DNA from: Nitrospinae bacterium RIFCSPLOWO2_12_39_16
Lineage (GTDB): Bacteria; Nitrospinota; Nitrospinia; UBA9942
NCBI GenBank assembly: GCA_001805005.1
Contig: MHDO01000096.1
Span: 1 to 38,659 of the forward strand
Direction of reading: 5' to 3'
Length of the DNA: 38,659 bases
Part shown: positions 31,524 to 38,638 of the stretch, piece after piece
Numbering within the stretch: position 1 is the stretch's first letter
How the letters are laid out: each line of letters starts with the position of its first letter
Made by a program: the position numbers and the translations under genes
The notes under the pieces: model-generated
What the model was told of the DNA's origin: nothing
The model's input: only the letters and a program-made list of their open reading frames with translations
The model's database searches: none

Positions 31524-33575
31524 TTACCTCAAGACTGCTCCTAATTTATCTCTCAAATTGGCAATAACCTTTTCGTGGATAGGATTTATATCTTCTTCAG
31601 TGAGGGTTCTTTCGTCTGTTCTGTAAACAAGAGAATATGCGAGGCTCTTTTTGCCGTCAGGTATCTGTTTTCCTTCATAATAGTCAAATAAAATTATCTC
31701 CTTCAGGATTGAATTATCTGTATCCCTTATAATCCTGTATACATCATCTGATTTTATATTATTATCCAGCACAATTGCTATATCCCTGTATATGGAAGGA
31801 TATTTTGGAAGGTGTGTATATTTTTTTTCTGTAACAGCCTTAGTAATTATTTTATCGAAGCTCAGTTCAAATACATACAGCTTCTCTTTCAGGTCAAAAC
31901 CTTCGGCAGCAGCAGGACTAAGCTCACCGAGATAGCCAATATCTTCTTTGTTAATTTTTACGCACGCCCCTTTTTGAGGATGGATATAAGAAAGATTTAC
32001 AGGAAAAAATTCCATATCATGAATATTTAATCTGCCTAAAAGGGACTCCACTAATCCTTTTAAATAATAAAAATCCCTCTCCCCCTTACTCCAGATTTTC
32101 TTTTCTACCTTTTCTGTAACAGCACATCCTATCATCATTTTTTCAACAGGGAGTCTTTCATTTGGAATAAATATCTTTCCGACTTCAAATATCCCTACAT
32201 CATATATTCCCCTGTTAATATTAAAAACTGCTGTATTTATAATACCAGGCAGAAGGGTTGTCCTCATAACACTCCAGTTCTGGCTCAGTGGATTTCTCAA
32301 CTTTATTGTCTTTCTGAGAGGGTCATCTTGAGAGATATTTATGGCGTCAAAATATTTCTCATCTATAAAACTATAGTTTATAACCTCTGTAAGCCCTAAA
32401 GATATCAGGATATTTCTTATCTCTTTTTCAAAAACCTGATTCCTTGTTGATGCTGATACTGAAACTTTTGAGGAAGGGATGGTCTTTAATATTTTTTCAT
32501 ATCCATGGAGCCTTGCCACTTCTTCTATGAGGTCTATCTCCCTCTCTATATCTTTTCTGAAAGATGGAACATTAACTTTTATCTTGTCATCATCTATAAC
32601 TTTCGTGGTGAACATCAGCCGATTGAGGATATTTAAAATCTGCTCCATGCTCAGAGATATGCCAAGAATTCTATTTGTGCGGCTTATCCTCAAATCTATC
32701 TGAGGATATGAAATCTTTTTAGGATAACAATCAATTCTACCCTTGGCCACCTTTCCTTCCGATAAATCTGCTATGAGATTAGCCGCCCTGTCCAGTGCTG
32801 CAACCACCCCCTCATTATCTACACCCCTTTCAAATCTATAGGATGAGTCTGTAAATATTCCATGCCTCCTTGAAGTCCTCCTTATACTGATTGGATTAAA
32901 ATATGCACTCTCAAGGAGAATATCTCTTGTTGCTTGTGTTACACCAGAATCTCCTCCCCCCATAACTCCTGCAAGTGCAACTGCCCTTTCTGAATCTGCA
33001 ATCACGAGGGAGTCTTCAGACAAATTATGTTTCTTTTCATCAAGGGTAGTCAGTGATTCTTTTTTATAAGCATTCCTTACAATAATCTTCTTTCCCTTTA
33101 TATGCACATAATCAAAGGCGTGAAGGGGCTGTCCCATTTCATAGAGTACATAGTTCGTTACATCCACAATATTATTTATAGGCCTTAAGCCTACTGCAAT
33201 AATCTTTTTTTCAAGCCATGATGGAGCTGGCTTAACTTTTACACCTCTTATGATTCTTGCTGTATATCTCGGACAGAGTTGAGGAGCTTCAACTGCAACA
33301 GATATAAGGCTATTTATATCTCCATCCGACTCTTTCACTGATATATCTGGATATTTAAACCTGCCGCCTGTCAAGGCTGATACTTCTCTTGCTATCCCTA
33401 TTACACTATGGCAGTCAGAACGATTAGGTGTTAGGTCAATCTCTATGACATGGTCGTCATCTATGGATTCAATGACATTTGTCTCAAGACCTGCCATTGT
33501 CAATAGCTTTGACAATTCCGAAGGCGAGTGTTTAAACTCAACAAATTCCTTAAGCCACTTGTATGTAATTTTCAT
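31524..33575 (-). CDS. pheT: Phenylalanyl-tRNA synthetase beta chain, lacking the OB-fold tRNA-binding domain
   Basis: A 683-residue subunit, about 110 residues shorter than usual. The N-terminus MKITYKWLKEFVEF through LTMAGLETNVIESI is normal, but it continues straight into VIEIDLTPNRSDCHSVIGIAREV, so the EMAPII-like tRNA-binding domain that normally lies between (about residues 40-150) is absent. The B3/B4 editing domain (LRPINNIVDVTNYVLYEMGQPLHAFDYD-like), B5, the catalytic-like core and the C-terminal FDX-ACB domain (HLPKYPSIYRDIAIVL) are present. The frame is continuous, so it is a domain loss and not a frameshift. The gap upstream carries an ACGAAT palindrome; no Shine-Dalgarno precedes the ATG. 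Confidence 0.93.
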   Translation of the reverse strand: MKITYKWLKEFVEFKHSPSELSKLLTMAGLETNVIESIDDDHVIEIDLTPNRSDCHSVIGIAREVSALTGGRFKYPDISVKESDGDINSLISVAVEAPQLCPRYTARIIRGVKVKPAPSWLEKKIIAVGLRPINNIVDVTNYVLYEMGQPLHAFDYVHIKGKKIIVRNAYKKESLTTLDEKKHNLSEDSLVIADSERAVALAGVMGGGDSGVTQATRDILLESAYFNPISIRRTSRRHGIFTDSSYRFERGVDNEGVVAALDRAANLIADLSEGKVAKGRIDCYPKKISYPQIDLRISRTNRILGISLSMEQILNILNRLMFTTKVIDDDKIKVNVPSFRKDIEREIDLIEEVARLHGYEKILKTIPSSKVSVSASTRNQVFEKEIRNILISLGLTEVINYSFIDEKYFDAINISQDDPLRKTIKLRNPLSQNWSVMRTTLLPGIINTAVFNINRGIYDVGIFEVGKIFIPNERLPVEKMMIGCAVTEKVEKKIWSKGERDFYYLKGLVESLLGRLNIHDMEFFPVNLSYIHPQKGACVKINKEDIGYLGELSPAAAEGFDLKEKLYVFELSFDKIITKAVTEKKYTHLPKYPSIYRDIAIVLDNNIKSDDVYRIIRDTDNSILKEIILFDYYEGKQIPDGKKSLAYSLVYRTDERTLTEEDINPIHEKVIANLRDKLGAVLR

Positions 33576-33585
33576 TAGTTATTTT

Positions 33586-33690
33586 AGAACACGAATCTCA
33601 CGAATAGACAAATTCCACGAATTAATCAGTATCCTTTTAGATTCTATCCCTTATTTGTGGCATTCGTTAATTCGTGTAATTTGTGTTCTT
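33586..33690. repeat. ACGAAT-type palindromic element, pheS-pheT gap
   Basis: AGAACACGAATCTCACGAAT at the left, inverse words (CATTCGTTAATTCGTG, TTTGTGTTCT) at the right. Same family as 16355 and 20110. Confidence 0.8.
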
Positions 33691-33696
33691 CTTTTC

Positions 33697-34710
33697 TTAA
33701 AATTGTTTCAAAAATCTAAGGTCGTTTTCATAGAATAGCCTTATATCATCCACACCATATTTAAGCATAACGATTCTCTCTATGCCTATTCCGAATGCAA
33801 AACCAGTCCACTCTTCGGGATTATATTTTACATACGAGAATACTGCAGGGTCAATCATCCCTGAGCCAAGAATCTCAAGCCACCCTGTCCCTTTACACAC
33901 CCTGCATCCAGAACCTTTACATATAACACACCTGATATCAACTTCGGCACTCGGCTCTGTAAATGGGAAGAAACTCGGTCTGAATCTTAAATCAACATCC
34001 TTACCAAAAAACTGATGGACAAACAATTCCAGTATCCCTTTGAGGTCGCCAAATGTAATATCCCTGTCAACCATAAATCCCTCTATCTGATGAAACATTG
34101 GAGAGTGGGTTATATCAGCGTCACAACGATAAACCTTTCCCGGTGCAATTATTTTTAGAGGAGGAGAGGTCTTTTCCATTGTGCGGATCTGAACAGGTGA
34201 GGTATGAGTTCGCAATATAACATCATCAGTGATATAAAATGTATCCTGCATATCCCTTGCAGGATGGTCTTTTGGAATATTCAGCGCTTCAAAGTTATAG
34301 TAATCTAATTCAATTTCTGGCCCCTCTGCCACAGAAAAACCCATCTCCACAAAAATCTCTGTAACCTCATTTAATACCTTTGTAAGGGGATGTATATTTC
34401 CGATTACAGCCTGTTTTCCGGGAATGGTTATATCAAAAAAACCTTTCTTAAGACCCTCTACTCCTTTTCCTTTTATCTCTTTTTGTTTTTGATTTAGATT
34501 ATCTTCAATCCAGTTCTTAAGCTCATTGGCGGATTTGCCGATTTCTTTTCTTTCATCAGGTGGGAGTGCGCTTAAGTCCTTTAACAGGAGGGTCAATGCT
34601 CCTTTTCTGCCAATGTATTTGATTTTTATATCAGAGATTTCATCTTCAGTCTTGACAGAGGGAATTTCAGATTCAACCTTATTTTTAATCTCCTGAAGTC
34701 TGGATTTCAT
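33697..34710 (-). CDS. pheS: Phenylalanyl-tRNA synthetase alpha chain
   Basis: 337 residues from the chosen start. N-terminal coiled coil (MKSRLQEIKNKVESEIPSVK), then the class II catalytic domain: IHPLTKVLNEVTEIFVEMGFSVAEGPEIE, DTFYI, LRTHTSPVQIRTM, FHQIEGFMVD, FFPFTEPSAEVDI, GSGMIDPAVF, FGIGIERIVML. A CxxC...CxxC knuckle (CVICKGSGCRVCKGTG) is inserted before motif 3, as in many bacterial PheS. An in-frame ATG at 34752 would add MFIRLTPLTPFFKR, which is repeat-encoded, so 34710 is preferred. It is followed by pheT. Confidence 0.95.
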   Translation of the reverse strand: MKSRLQEIKNKVESEIPSVKTEDEISDIKIKYIGRKGALTLLLKDLSALPPDERKEIGKSANELKNWIEDNLNQKQKEIKGKGVEGLKKGFFDITIPGKQAVIGNIHPLTKVLNEVTEIFVEMGFSVAEGPEIELDYYNFEALNIPKDHPARDMQDTFYITDDVILRTHTSPVQIRTMEKTSPPLKIIAPGKVYRCDADITHSPMFHQIEGFMVDRDITFGDLKGILELFVHQFFGKDVDLRFRPSFFPFTEPSAEVDIRCVICKGSGCRVCKGTGWLEILGSGMIDPAVFSYVKYNPEEWTGFAFGIGIERIVMLKYGVDDIRLFYENDLRFLKQF

Positions 34711-34721
34711 TCTTTTAAAGA

Positions 34722-34783
34722 AAGGGGTCAAAGGGGTCAAGCGAATAAACACTTGAACCCTCTAATCCTCAAATCCTTGAATA
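34722..34783. repeat. Palindromic word-repeat element, rplT-pheS gap
   Basis: AAAGGGGTCAAAGGGGTCAA faces CACTTGAACCC followed by TCTAATCC, TCAAATCC and TTGAATAC words. The words resemble those at 12410 and 18661. Confidence 0.75.
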
Positions 34784-34790
34784 CTTTTAG

Positions 34791-35147
34791 TTATGCAGGT
34801 AAACTTTTAGAAATATCGGCAAGTTTCTTAAAAGAGGATGGGTCATTGACAGCCATGTCTGCAAGGATTTTCCTATCCATTTCAATATTTGCCAACTTCA
34901 AGCCGTGCATAAAACGGCTGTAAGAAAGTCCTTCCAGCCTTGCAGCGGCATTGATTCTCGCAATCCAGAGCATTCTGAAATCCCTCTTTCTTACCTTCCT
35001 GTCCCTGTAGGCAAAGACAAATGCCCTGTCAACAGTCTCCCTTGCCTTTCTGAATAATTTACCCCTTGCACCCCAGTATCCTTTTGCTGATTTTAAAATC
35101 TTCTTGTGCCTTTTACGGCTGACTATACCACTTACTGCCCTTGGCAT
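34791..35147 (-). CDS. rplT: 50S ribosomal protein L20
   Basis: A 118-residue L20 with the usual basic N-terminal extension (MPRAVSGIVSRKRHKKILKSAKGYWGARGKLFRKA) and globular C-terminus (FRMLWIARINAAARLEGLSYSRFMHGLKLANIEMDRKILADMA). It binds 23S rRNA early in 50S assembly. AGGAGGGG precedes the ATG. In enterics L20 represses this operon through a leader RNA; I see no obvious equivalent here. It lies between rpmI and pheS. Confidence 0.97.
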   Translation of the reverse strand: MPRAVSGIVSRKRHKKILKSAKGYWGARGKLFRKARETVDRAFVFAYRDRKVRKRDFRMLWIARINAAARLEGLSYSRFMHGLKLANIEMDRKILADMAVNDPSSFKKLADISKSLPA

Positions 35148-35159
35148 TTTAACCCCTCC

Positions 35160-35190
35160 TTAAAAATTTGAGATTTGAGATTTGAAATTT
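35160..35190. repeat. Heptamer repeat, rpmI-rplT gap
   Basis: TTGAGATTTGAGATTTGAAAT, a 7-bp period (TTGAGAT) in the 44-bp gap. No inverse arm is seen. Confidence 0.5.
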
Positions 35191-35191
35191 A

Positions 35192-35383
35192 TCATATATA
35201 CGGTATCAATTTTCTTACCCTTTTTGTATCTGTTTTATTAAGAACTCCTGATTTTCTTAATTTCCTTTTTCTCCCTTGGCTCTTGCGTGTAAGCAAATGC
35301 CTTCCAAAAGCCTTCTTCTTTTTTAACTTCCCCTTCCCTGTCAATTTAAATCTCTTTGCTGCAGCCTTATTAGTCTTTAACAT
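35192..35383 (-). CDS. rpmI: 50S ribosomal protein L35
   Basis: 63 residues, MLKTNKAAAKRFKLTGKGKLKKKKAFGRHLLTRKS with the basic C-terminus ending KRVRKLIPYI, typical of L35. AGGAGG lies 5 nt before the ATG at 35383; the TTG three bases earlier is too close to the ribosome binding site. It stands between infC and rplT as usual. Confidence 0.95.
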   Translation of the reverse strand: MLKTNKAAAKRFKLTGKGKLKKKKAFGRHLLTRKSQGRKRKLRKSGVLNKTDTKRVRKLIPYI

Positions 35384-35424
35384 CAATCCCTCCTATAATA
35401 AAGTAAGCCGTAAATAACCACTTA

Positions 35425-35447
35425 AGCTTTCTGCCTACTGCCTACTA
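35425..35447. repeat. Heptamer duplication at the infC stop
   Basis: TGCCTAC twice, overlapping the infC stop codon at 35445. Confidence 0.5.
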
Positions 35448-35951
35448 TGTTTTCGGCATTAATATCATTGTCATATTATACCCCTCTTTTTTTGGAGGCT
35501 GTTCCACTGTTCCCACATCCTTCGTATCCTCAATTATCCGATTCAGCATGTTTTGACCAAATTCCAAATGAACAATCTCACGCCCTTTAAAAACAATTAT
35601 TACCTTCGCCTTATCGCCATCGCCCAAGAATCTCTTTACATGCCTGACCTTGAACTGATAATCATGCTCATTTGTCTTTGGAGTCATCTTAACTTCTTTG
35701 AGCCTTATGACCTTCTGTTTTTTCTTTGCCTCATGCTCCTTTTTGCTCAGTTTGTACTTATACTTTCCATAATCCATAATCTTGCACACCGGCGGTTTTA
35801 CATTAGGAGCAACCTCCACAAGGTCTGAATTATGCTCCCTCGCCAGGGCAATTGCCTGATATATAGGCAAAACACCATACTGTTTACCATCCTCACCTAT
35901 GACTGTAACCTCTTTAATCCTTATCCTCTCATTTACTCTAAGTCCTTTAAT
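35445..35951 (-). CDS. infC: Translation initiation factor IF-3, ATT start codon
   Basis: IF-3 binds the 30S subunit and rejects wrong starts. The full protein is 168 residues only if initiation is at ATT 35951: (M)KGLRVNERIRIKEVTVIGEDGKQYGV then LPIYQAIALAREHNSDLVEVAPNVKPPVCKIMDYGKYKY, which is the complete IF-3 N-domain. No ATG, GTG or TTG lies in frame between the upstream stop and conserved RVNERI, and GGAGGTG sits 5 nt before the ATT. The C-domain (RLKEVKMTPKTNEHDYQFKVRHVKRFLGDGDKAKVIIVFKGRE) is normal. The AUU start is the basis of IF-3 autoregulation in other bacteria. Confidence 0.95.
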   Translation of the reverse strand: MKGLRVNERIRIKEVTVIGEDGKQYGVLPIYQAIALAREHNSDLVEVAPNVKPPVCKIMDYGKYKYKLSKKEHEAKKKQKVIRLKEVKMTPKTNEHDYQFKVRHVKRFLGDGDKAKVIIVFKGREIVHLEFGQNMLNRIIEDTKDVGTVEQPPKKEGYNMTMILMPKT

Positions 35952-35969
35952 AACATCACCTCCATCAAA

Positions 35970-36012
35970 TTAGTGATAAGTGTTAGTAATTAGTGATTAA
36001 ACTAACTATTCA
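35970..36012. repeat. Word-repeat element, thrS-infC gap
   Basis: TTAGTGAT, GTTAGTAA and TTAGTGAT words followed by an inverse arm (ACTAACTATTCA) that overlaps the thrS stop. It ends just before the infC ribosome binding site. The words match those between the two tRNA genes (4991-5087). Confidence 0.6.
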
Positions 36013-37728
36013 CTTTTTACTATTTATTTCCTCTTTTAATATTTCTACGAGTTTCTCAATCCCCATTGCCCCCATATCTGTCCCATCCCTTTTTCTGACA
36101 GATATAGTCTTTGATTCCACCTCTTTATTTCCAGCTATGAGCATATAAGGTGTCTTTTCTAATTGTGCTTCTCTTATCTTAAATCCGACCTTTTCATTCC
36201 TTAAATCCGCCTCTCCCCTTATACCAGAATTTAGAAGCTGATTCAATACTTCACTGGCGTAATCATTCTGCTTATCCGTAATCGTCATCACCTTCGCCTG
36301 AACAGGGGCTAACCATAATGGAAATGCACCTGCATAATGTTCAATCAGGCAGCCAAAAAATCTCTCAAGAGAACCAAGGAGCGCCCTGTGAATCATTATC
36401 GGCTGATGGGCTGAGCCATCCTCACCAATATATTTCACATCAAATCTCTCTGGCAGATTAAAGTCAACCTGAATGGTTGAACACTGCCATGTCCTCTCAA
36501 GGCTGTCCTTTATTTTAACATCAATCTTTGGCCCATAAAAGACCCCCGCACCGGGGTCAATCTCAAACTTAAGTCCCGCCTTATCCAATGCACCCTTTAA
36601 TGCATCTGTTGCCTTCTCCCAGTTTGAAAGGGTGCCGACATAACCTTCAGGTCTTGTGCTTAAGTATACATCAAAATCTTTAAAACCAAAAGACCTAAGC
36701 ATATATAATGTAAAATTTAATACCCTCTCTATTTCGTCACTTAACTGGTCTAAACGGCAGAATATGTGGGCATCATCCTGTGTGAAACCCCTTACCCTTA
36801 GCAATCCATGAAGGACACCCGACCTCTCATACCTGTAAACTGTCCCCAATTCTGCCCATCTTATCGGTAATTCCCTGTAACTCTTAAGTTTGCTTTTATA
36901 TATCTTAATATGAAAGGGGCAGTTCATAGGCTTTACTATGTAAGGCATCCCCTCAATATCCATAGGAGAATACATATTCTCTTTATAAAAATCCATGTGC
37001 CCGCTTGTATGCCAGAGATTAACCCTTGCTATATGCGGAGAGTAAACAATCTGATACCCGTTTTTATAATGCTCCTCACGCCAGAAGTTTTCAATCAAAT
37101 ATCTTATCAGAGCACCCTTAGGATGCCAGTTGACAAGCCCTGCCCCGACCTCATCGTCCATACTGAACAGGTCTAACTCCTTGCCAAGCTTCCTGTGGTC
37201 TCTCTTTTTTGCCTCCTCAAGTTTATTAAGATATTTTTCAAGCTCATCTTTTGTAAAAAAAGATGTCCCATAAATCCTCTGGAGCATCTTATTCTTTTCA
37301 CTTCCCCTCCAATATGAGCCTGCAAGACTGAGCAGCTTAAAGGACTTCACCTTTCCAGTAGACGGCAGATGAGGACCCCTGCAGAGGTCTATAAAATTCC
37401 CCTGTTTATATATTGATACCTTTTCATCAGGAATTTCATTAATCAGCTCAATCTTATAACTCTCATCCTTAAATATCTTCCGTGCCTCATCCTTTGATAC
37501 CTCCGTCCTCTCAAAAGATAAATTACTCTTGATTATCTCGTTCATCTTTTTTTCTATCTTCTCAAGGTCTTCTACTGTAAACGGAGTATCCCTGTCAAAG
37601 TCATAATAGAACCCATCTTTTATAGATGGCCCTATCGTAATCTTTGTCTCAGGATATAGCTCCTTCACTGCCTGAGCCATTATATGGGCTGTGCTATGCC
37701 TTAAAATCTCTAATTCGTTTTCTGCCAT
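36010..37728 (-). CDS. thrS: Threonyl-tRNA synthetase lacking the TGS domain
   Basis: 572 residues from the chosen start. The usual bacterial enzyme is near 640, with an N-terminal TGS domain; here the protein begins at NELEILRHSTAHIMAQAVKELYP, the start of the editing domain. Editing residues HSTAH and LCRGPHLPSTG are intact. The catalytic zinc ligands are visible in PMNCPFH, VLHGLLRVRGF and IHRALLGSLERF, and the anticodon-binding domain closes the protein. An ATG 36 bp upstream (37764) is in frame, but its extra residues come from the flanking word repeat. It heads the thrS-infC-rpmI-rplT-pheST order also seen in E. coli. I see no T-box or tRNA-like operator. Confidence 0.93.
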   Translation of the reverse strand: MAENELEILRHSTAHIMAQAVKELYPETKITIGPSIKDGFYYDFDRDTPFTVEDLEKIEKKMNEIIKSNLSFERTEVSKDEARKIFKDESYKIELINEIPDEKVSIYKQGNFIDLCRGPHLPSTGKVKSFKLLSLAGSYWRGSEKNKMLQRIYGTSFFTKDELEKYLNKLEEAKKRDHRKLGKELDLFSMDDEVGAGLVNWHPKGALIRYLIENFWREEHYKNGYQIVYSPHIARVNLWHTSGHMDFYKENMYSPMDIEGMPYIVKPMNCPFHIKIYKSKLKSYRELPIRWAELGTVYRYERSGVLHGLLRVRGFTQDDAHIFCRLDQLSDEIERVLNFTLYMLRSFGFKDFDVYLSTRPEGYVGTLSNWEKATDALKGALDKAGLKFEIDPGAGVFYGPKIDVKIKDSLERTWQCSTIQVDFNLPERFDVKYIGEDGSAHQPIMIHRALLGSLERFFGCLIEHYAGAFPLWLAPVQAKVMTITDKQNDYASEVLNQLLNSGIRGEADLRNEKVGFKIREAQLEKTPYMLIAGNKEVESKTISVRKRDGTDMGAMGIEKLVEILKEEINSKK

Positions 37729-37750
37729 AAAATGAACAAAACCTGATTTT

Positions 37751-37842
37751 AACCACTGAGACACTGAGGCACAGAGGAAAAATCTTTTATTTTTTAGATA
37801 TTATTAATATCTTTCTCTGTGTCTCCGCGCCTCTGTGGTAAT
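37751..37842. repeat. Palindromic word-repeat element upstream of thrS
   Basis: CACTGAGA, CACTGAGG and CACAGAGG octamers, then an A/T-rich centre, then CTCTGTGTCTCC and GCCTCTGTGG. The arms pair over about 25 bp. Confidence 0.8.
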
Positions 37843-37860
37843 TCTTTATAGTTGTCCTGT

Positions 37861-37900
37861 AAAATAAAAAAGGGTTCAAGGAATTGAGCCTTGAGCCCTT
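37861..37900 (-). terminator. Intrinsic terminator of tRNA-Val
   Basis: On the minus strand GGGCTCAAGG, a 7-nt loop, CCTTGAACCC, then TTTTTTATTTT, 11 nt after the tRNA CCA end. The stem words (GTTCAAGG) belong to the word-repeat style seen at 12410. Confidence 0.75.
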
Positions 37901-37910
37901 GCTTTTCAAA

Positions 37911-37985
37911 TGGTAGGCACGGGCGGTATCGAACCGCCGACCTCTTGCGTGTCAAGCAAGCGCTCTACCACTGAGCTACGCGCCT
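37911..37985 (-). tRNA. tRNA-Val (anticodon GAC)
   Basis: 75 nt including an encoded CCA. The acceptor AGGCGCG pairs with CGTGCCT (one G-T). The anticodon stem CTTGC/GCAAG holds the loop TTGACAC, anticodon GAC. The T arm GGCGGTTCGATACCGCC is canonical. It has its own promoter and terminator. Confidence 0.96.
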
Positions 37986-37994
37986 ATTTTTTAA

Positions 37995-38022
37995 ATTTTA
38001 CCTTTTATATAGCCAAAGTCAA
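37995..38022 (-). promoter_or_regulatory. Promoter of tRNA-Val
   Basis: On the minus strand -35 TTGACT (38022-38017), 16-bp spacer, -10 TAAAAT (38000-37995), about 10 bp before the tRNA. Confidence 0.55.
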
Positions 38023-38065
38023 GGAGAAATTATCGTTGAAAAATAAGAAAAATTGTAAGGTAGAA

Positions 38066-38090
38066 CCATTTCTAATGACTAATGACCAAT
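38066..38090. repeat. Heptamer duplication (TAATGAC)
   Basis: TAATGAC twice in tandem, next to the perfect hairpin at 38096. Confidence 0.4.
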
Positions 38091-38095
38091 TTCCC

Positions 38096-38126
38096 TGCTG
38101 GTTCAGGCTACAAGCCTGAACCAGCA
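38096..38126. repeat. Perfect 14-bp inverted repeat
   Basis: TGCTGGTTCAGGCT, loop ACA, AGCCTGAACCAGCA. No T-run follows in either direction, so it is not a simple intrinsic terminator. The remainder of 38023-38209 holds no gene that I can support. Confidence 0.8.
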
Positions 38127-38209
38127 AGAGAATAAAAACCCCATCGGCAATTCTGAGCCAGCATAGAAACAAAAATAAATCCTCTTTTCTTGAGAAAAAA
38201 TAACCCTCC

Positions 38210-38239
38210 TTGACAACCCCTTAAACATTATGGTTTAAT
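38210..38239 (+). promoter_or_regulatory. Promoter of the 122-residue membrane protein
   Basis: TTGACA (38210-38215), 18-bp spacer, TTTAAT (38234-38239), about 30 bp before the start codon. Confidence 0.5.
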
Positions 38240-38269
38240 TAAGATAAATATTGCAGGGGGACATGACAG

Positions 38270-38638
38270 ATGGAAAAAATTATATTTTTATTGTTACTTT
38301 CAACTTGTATCTCAACAACCGCAATTAATGCAGCAGAAGTATCATTCACACAAGAGGACAGAGATAGGCTTATAAGACTTGAAACAAAGCAAGACGAAGG
38401 ATTTAAAGCTACCAATCAAAGAATAGATGATTTAAGAGATTTGGTTTACATTGTAATTGGAGGTATGCTTGGTTTAATAGGTTTTGTCTTGTGGGATAGA
38501 AGATCAGCCCTTGCTCCTGCAATCAGAAAGAATAAGGAACTTGAGGAACGAGAAGATAGACTTGAGAAGATTTTAAAAGAGTATGCCCTGAAAGAGCCAA
38601 AACTTGCAGAGGTGCTAAAATCTGTAGGATTATTATAA
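38270..38638 (+). CDS. Uncharacterised signal-peptide, coiled-coil and single-helix membrane protein
   Basis: A 122-residue protein with a signal peptide (MEKIIFLLLLSTCISTTAIN, likely cleaved after AINA), a short periplasmic coiled coil (EDRDRLIRLETKQDEGFKATNQRIDDLRDL), one transmembrane helix (about 57-76, VYIVIGGMLGLIGFVLW), and a charged cytoplasmic tail ending LKEPKLAEVLKSVGLL-like. No enzymatic motif is visible. The conserved-looking WDRRSALAPA just after the helix and the EPKLAEVLKSVGLL end suggest a real family; I believe similar hypothetical proteins occur in Nitrospirota and Aquificota, but cannot check. It has its own promoter and AGGGGG about 9 nt before the ATG. Function unknown. 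Confidence 0.75.
   Translation: MEKIIFLLLLSTCISTTAINAAEVSFTQEDRDRLIRLETKQDEGFKATNQRIDDLRDLVYIVIGGMLGLIGFVLWDRRSALAPAIRKNKELEEREDRLEKILKEYALKEPKLAEVLKSVGLL

Noticed and set aside
33576..33696. Missing OB-fold domain of PheT hidden by a frameshift
   Set aside because: The domain would lie inside the gene and not upstream; the coding frame is continuous there and the gap holds only an ACGAAT palindrome.
34711..34752. Upstream pheS start
   Set aside because: The 14 extra residues come from the repeat element between rplT and pheS.
38096..38126. Intrinsic terminator
   Set aside because: Neither side of the perfect hairpin has a T-run.
37729..38269. T-box riboswitch or tRNA-like leader upstream of thrS
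   Set aside because: I found no T-box consensus and no leader of sufficient length; the space is filled by a word repeat and tRNA-Val with its terminator.
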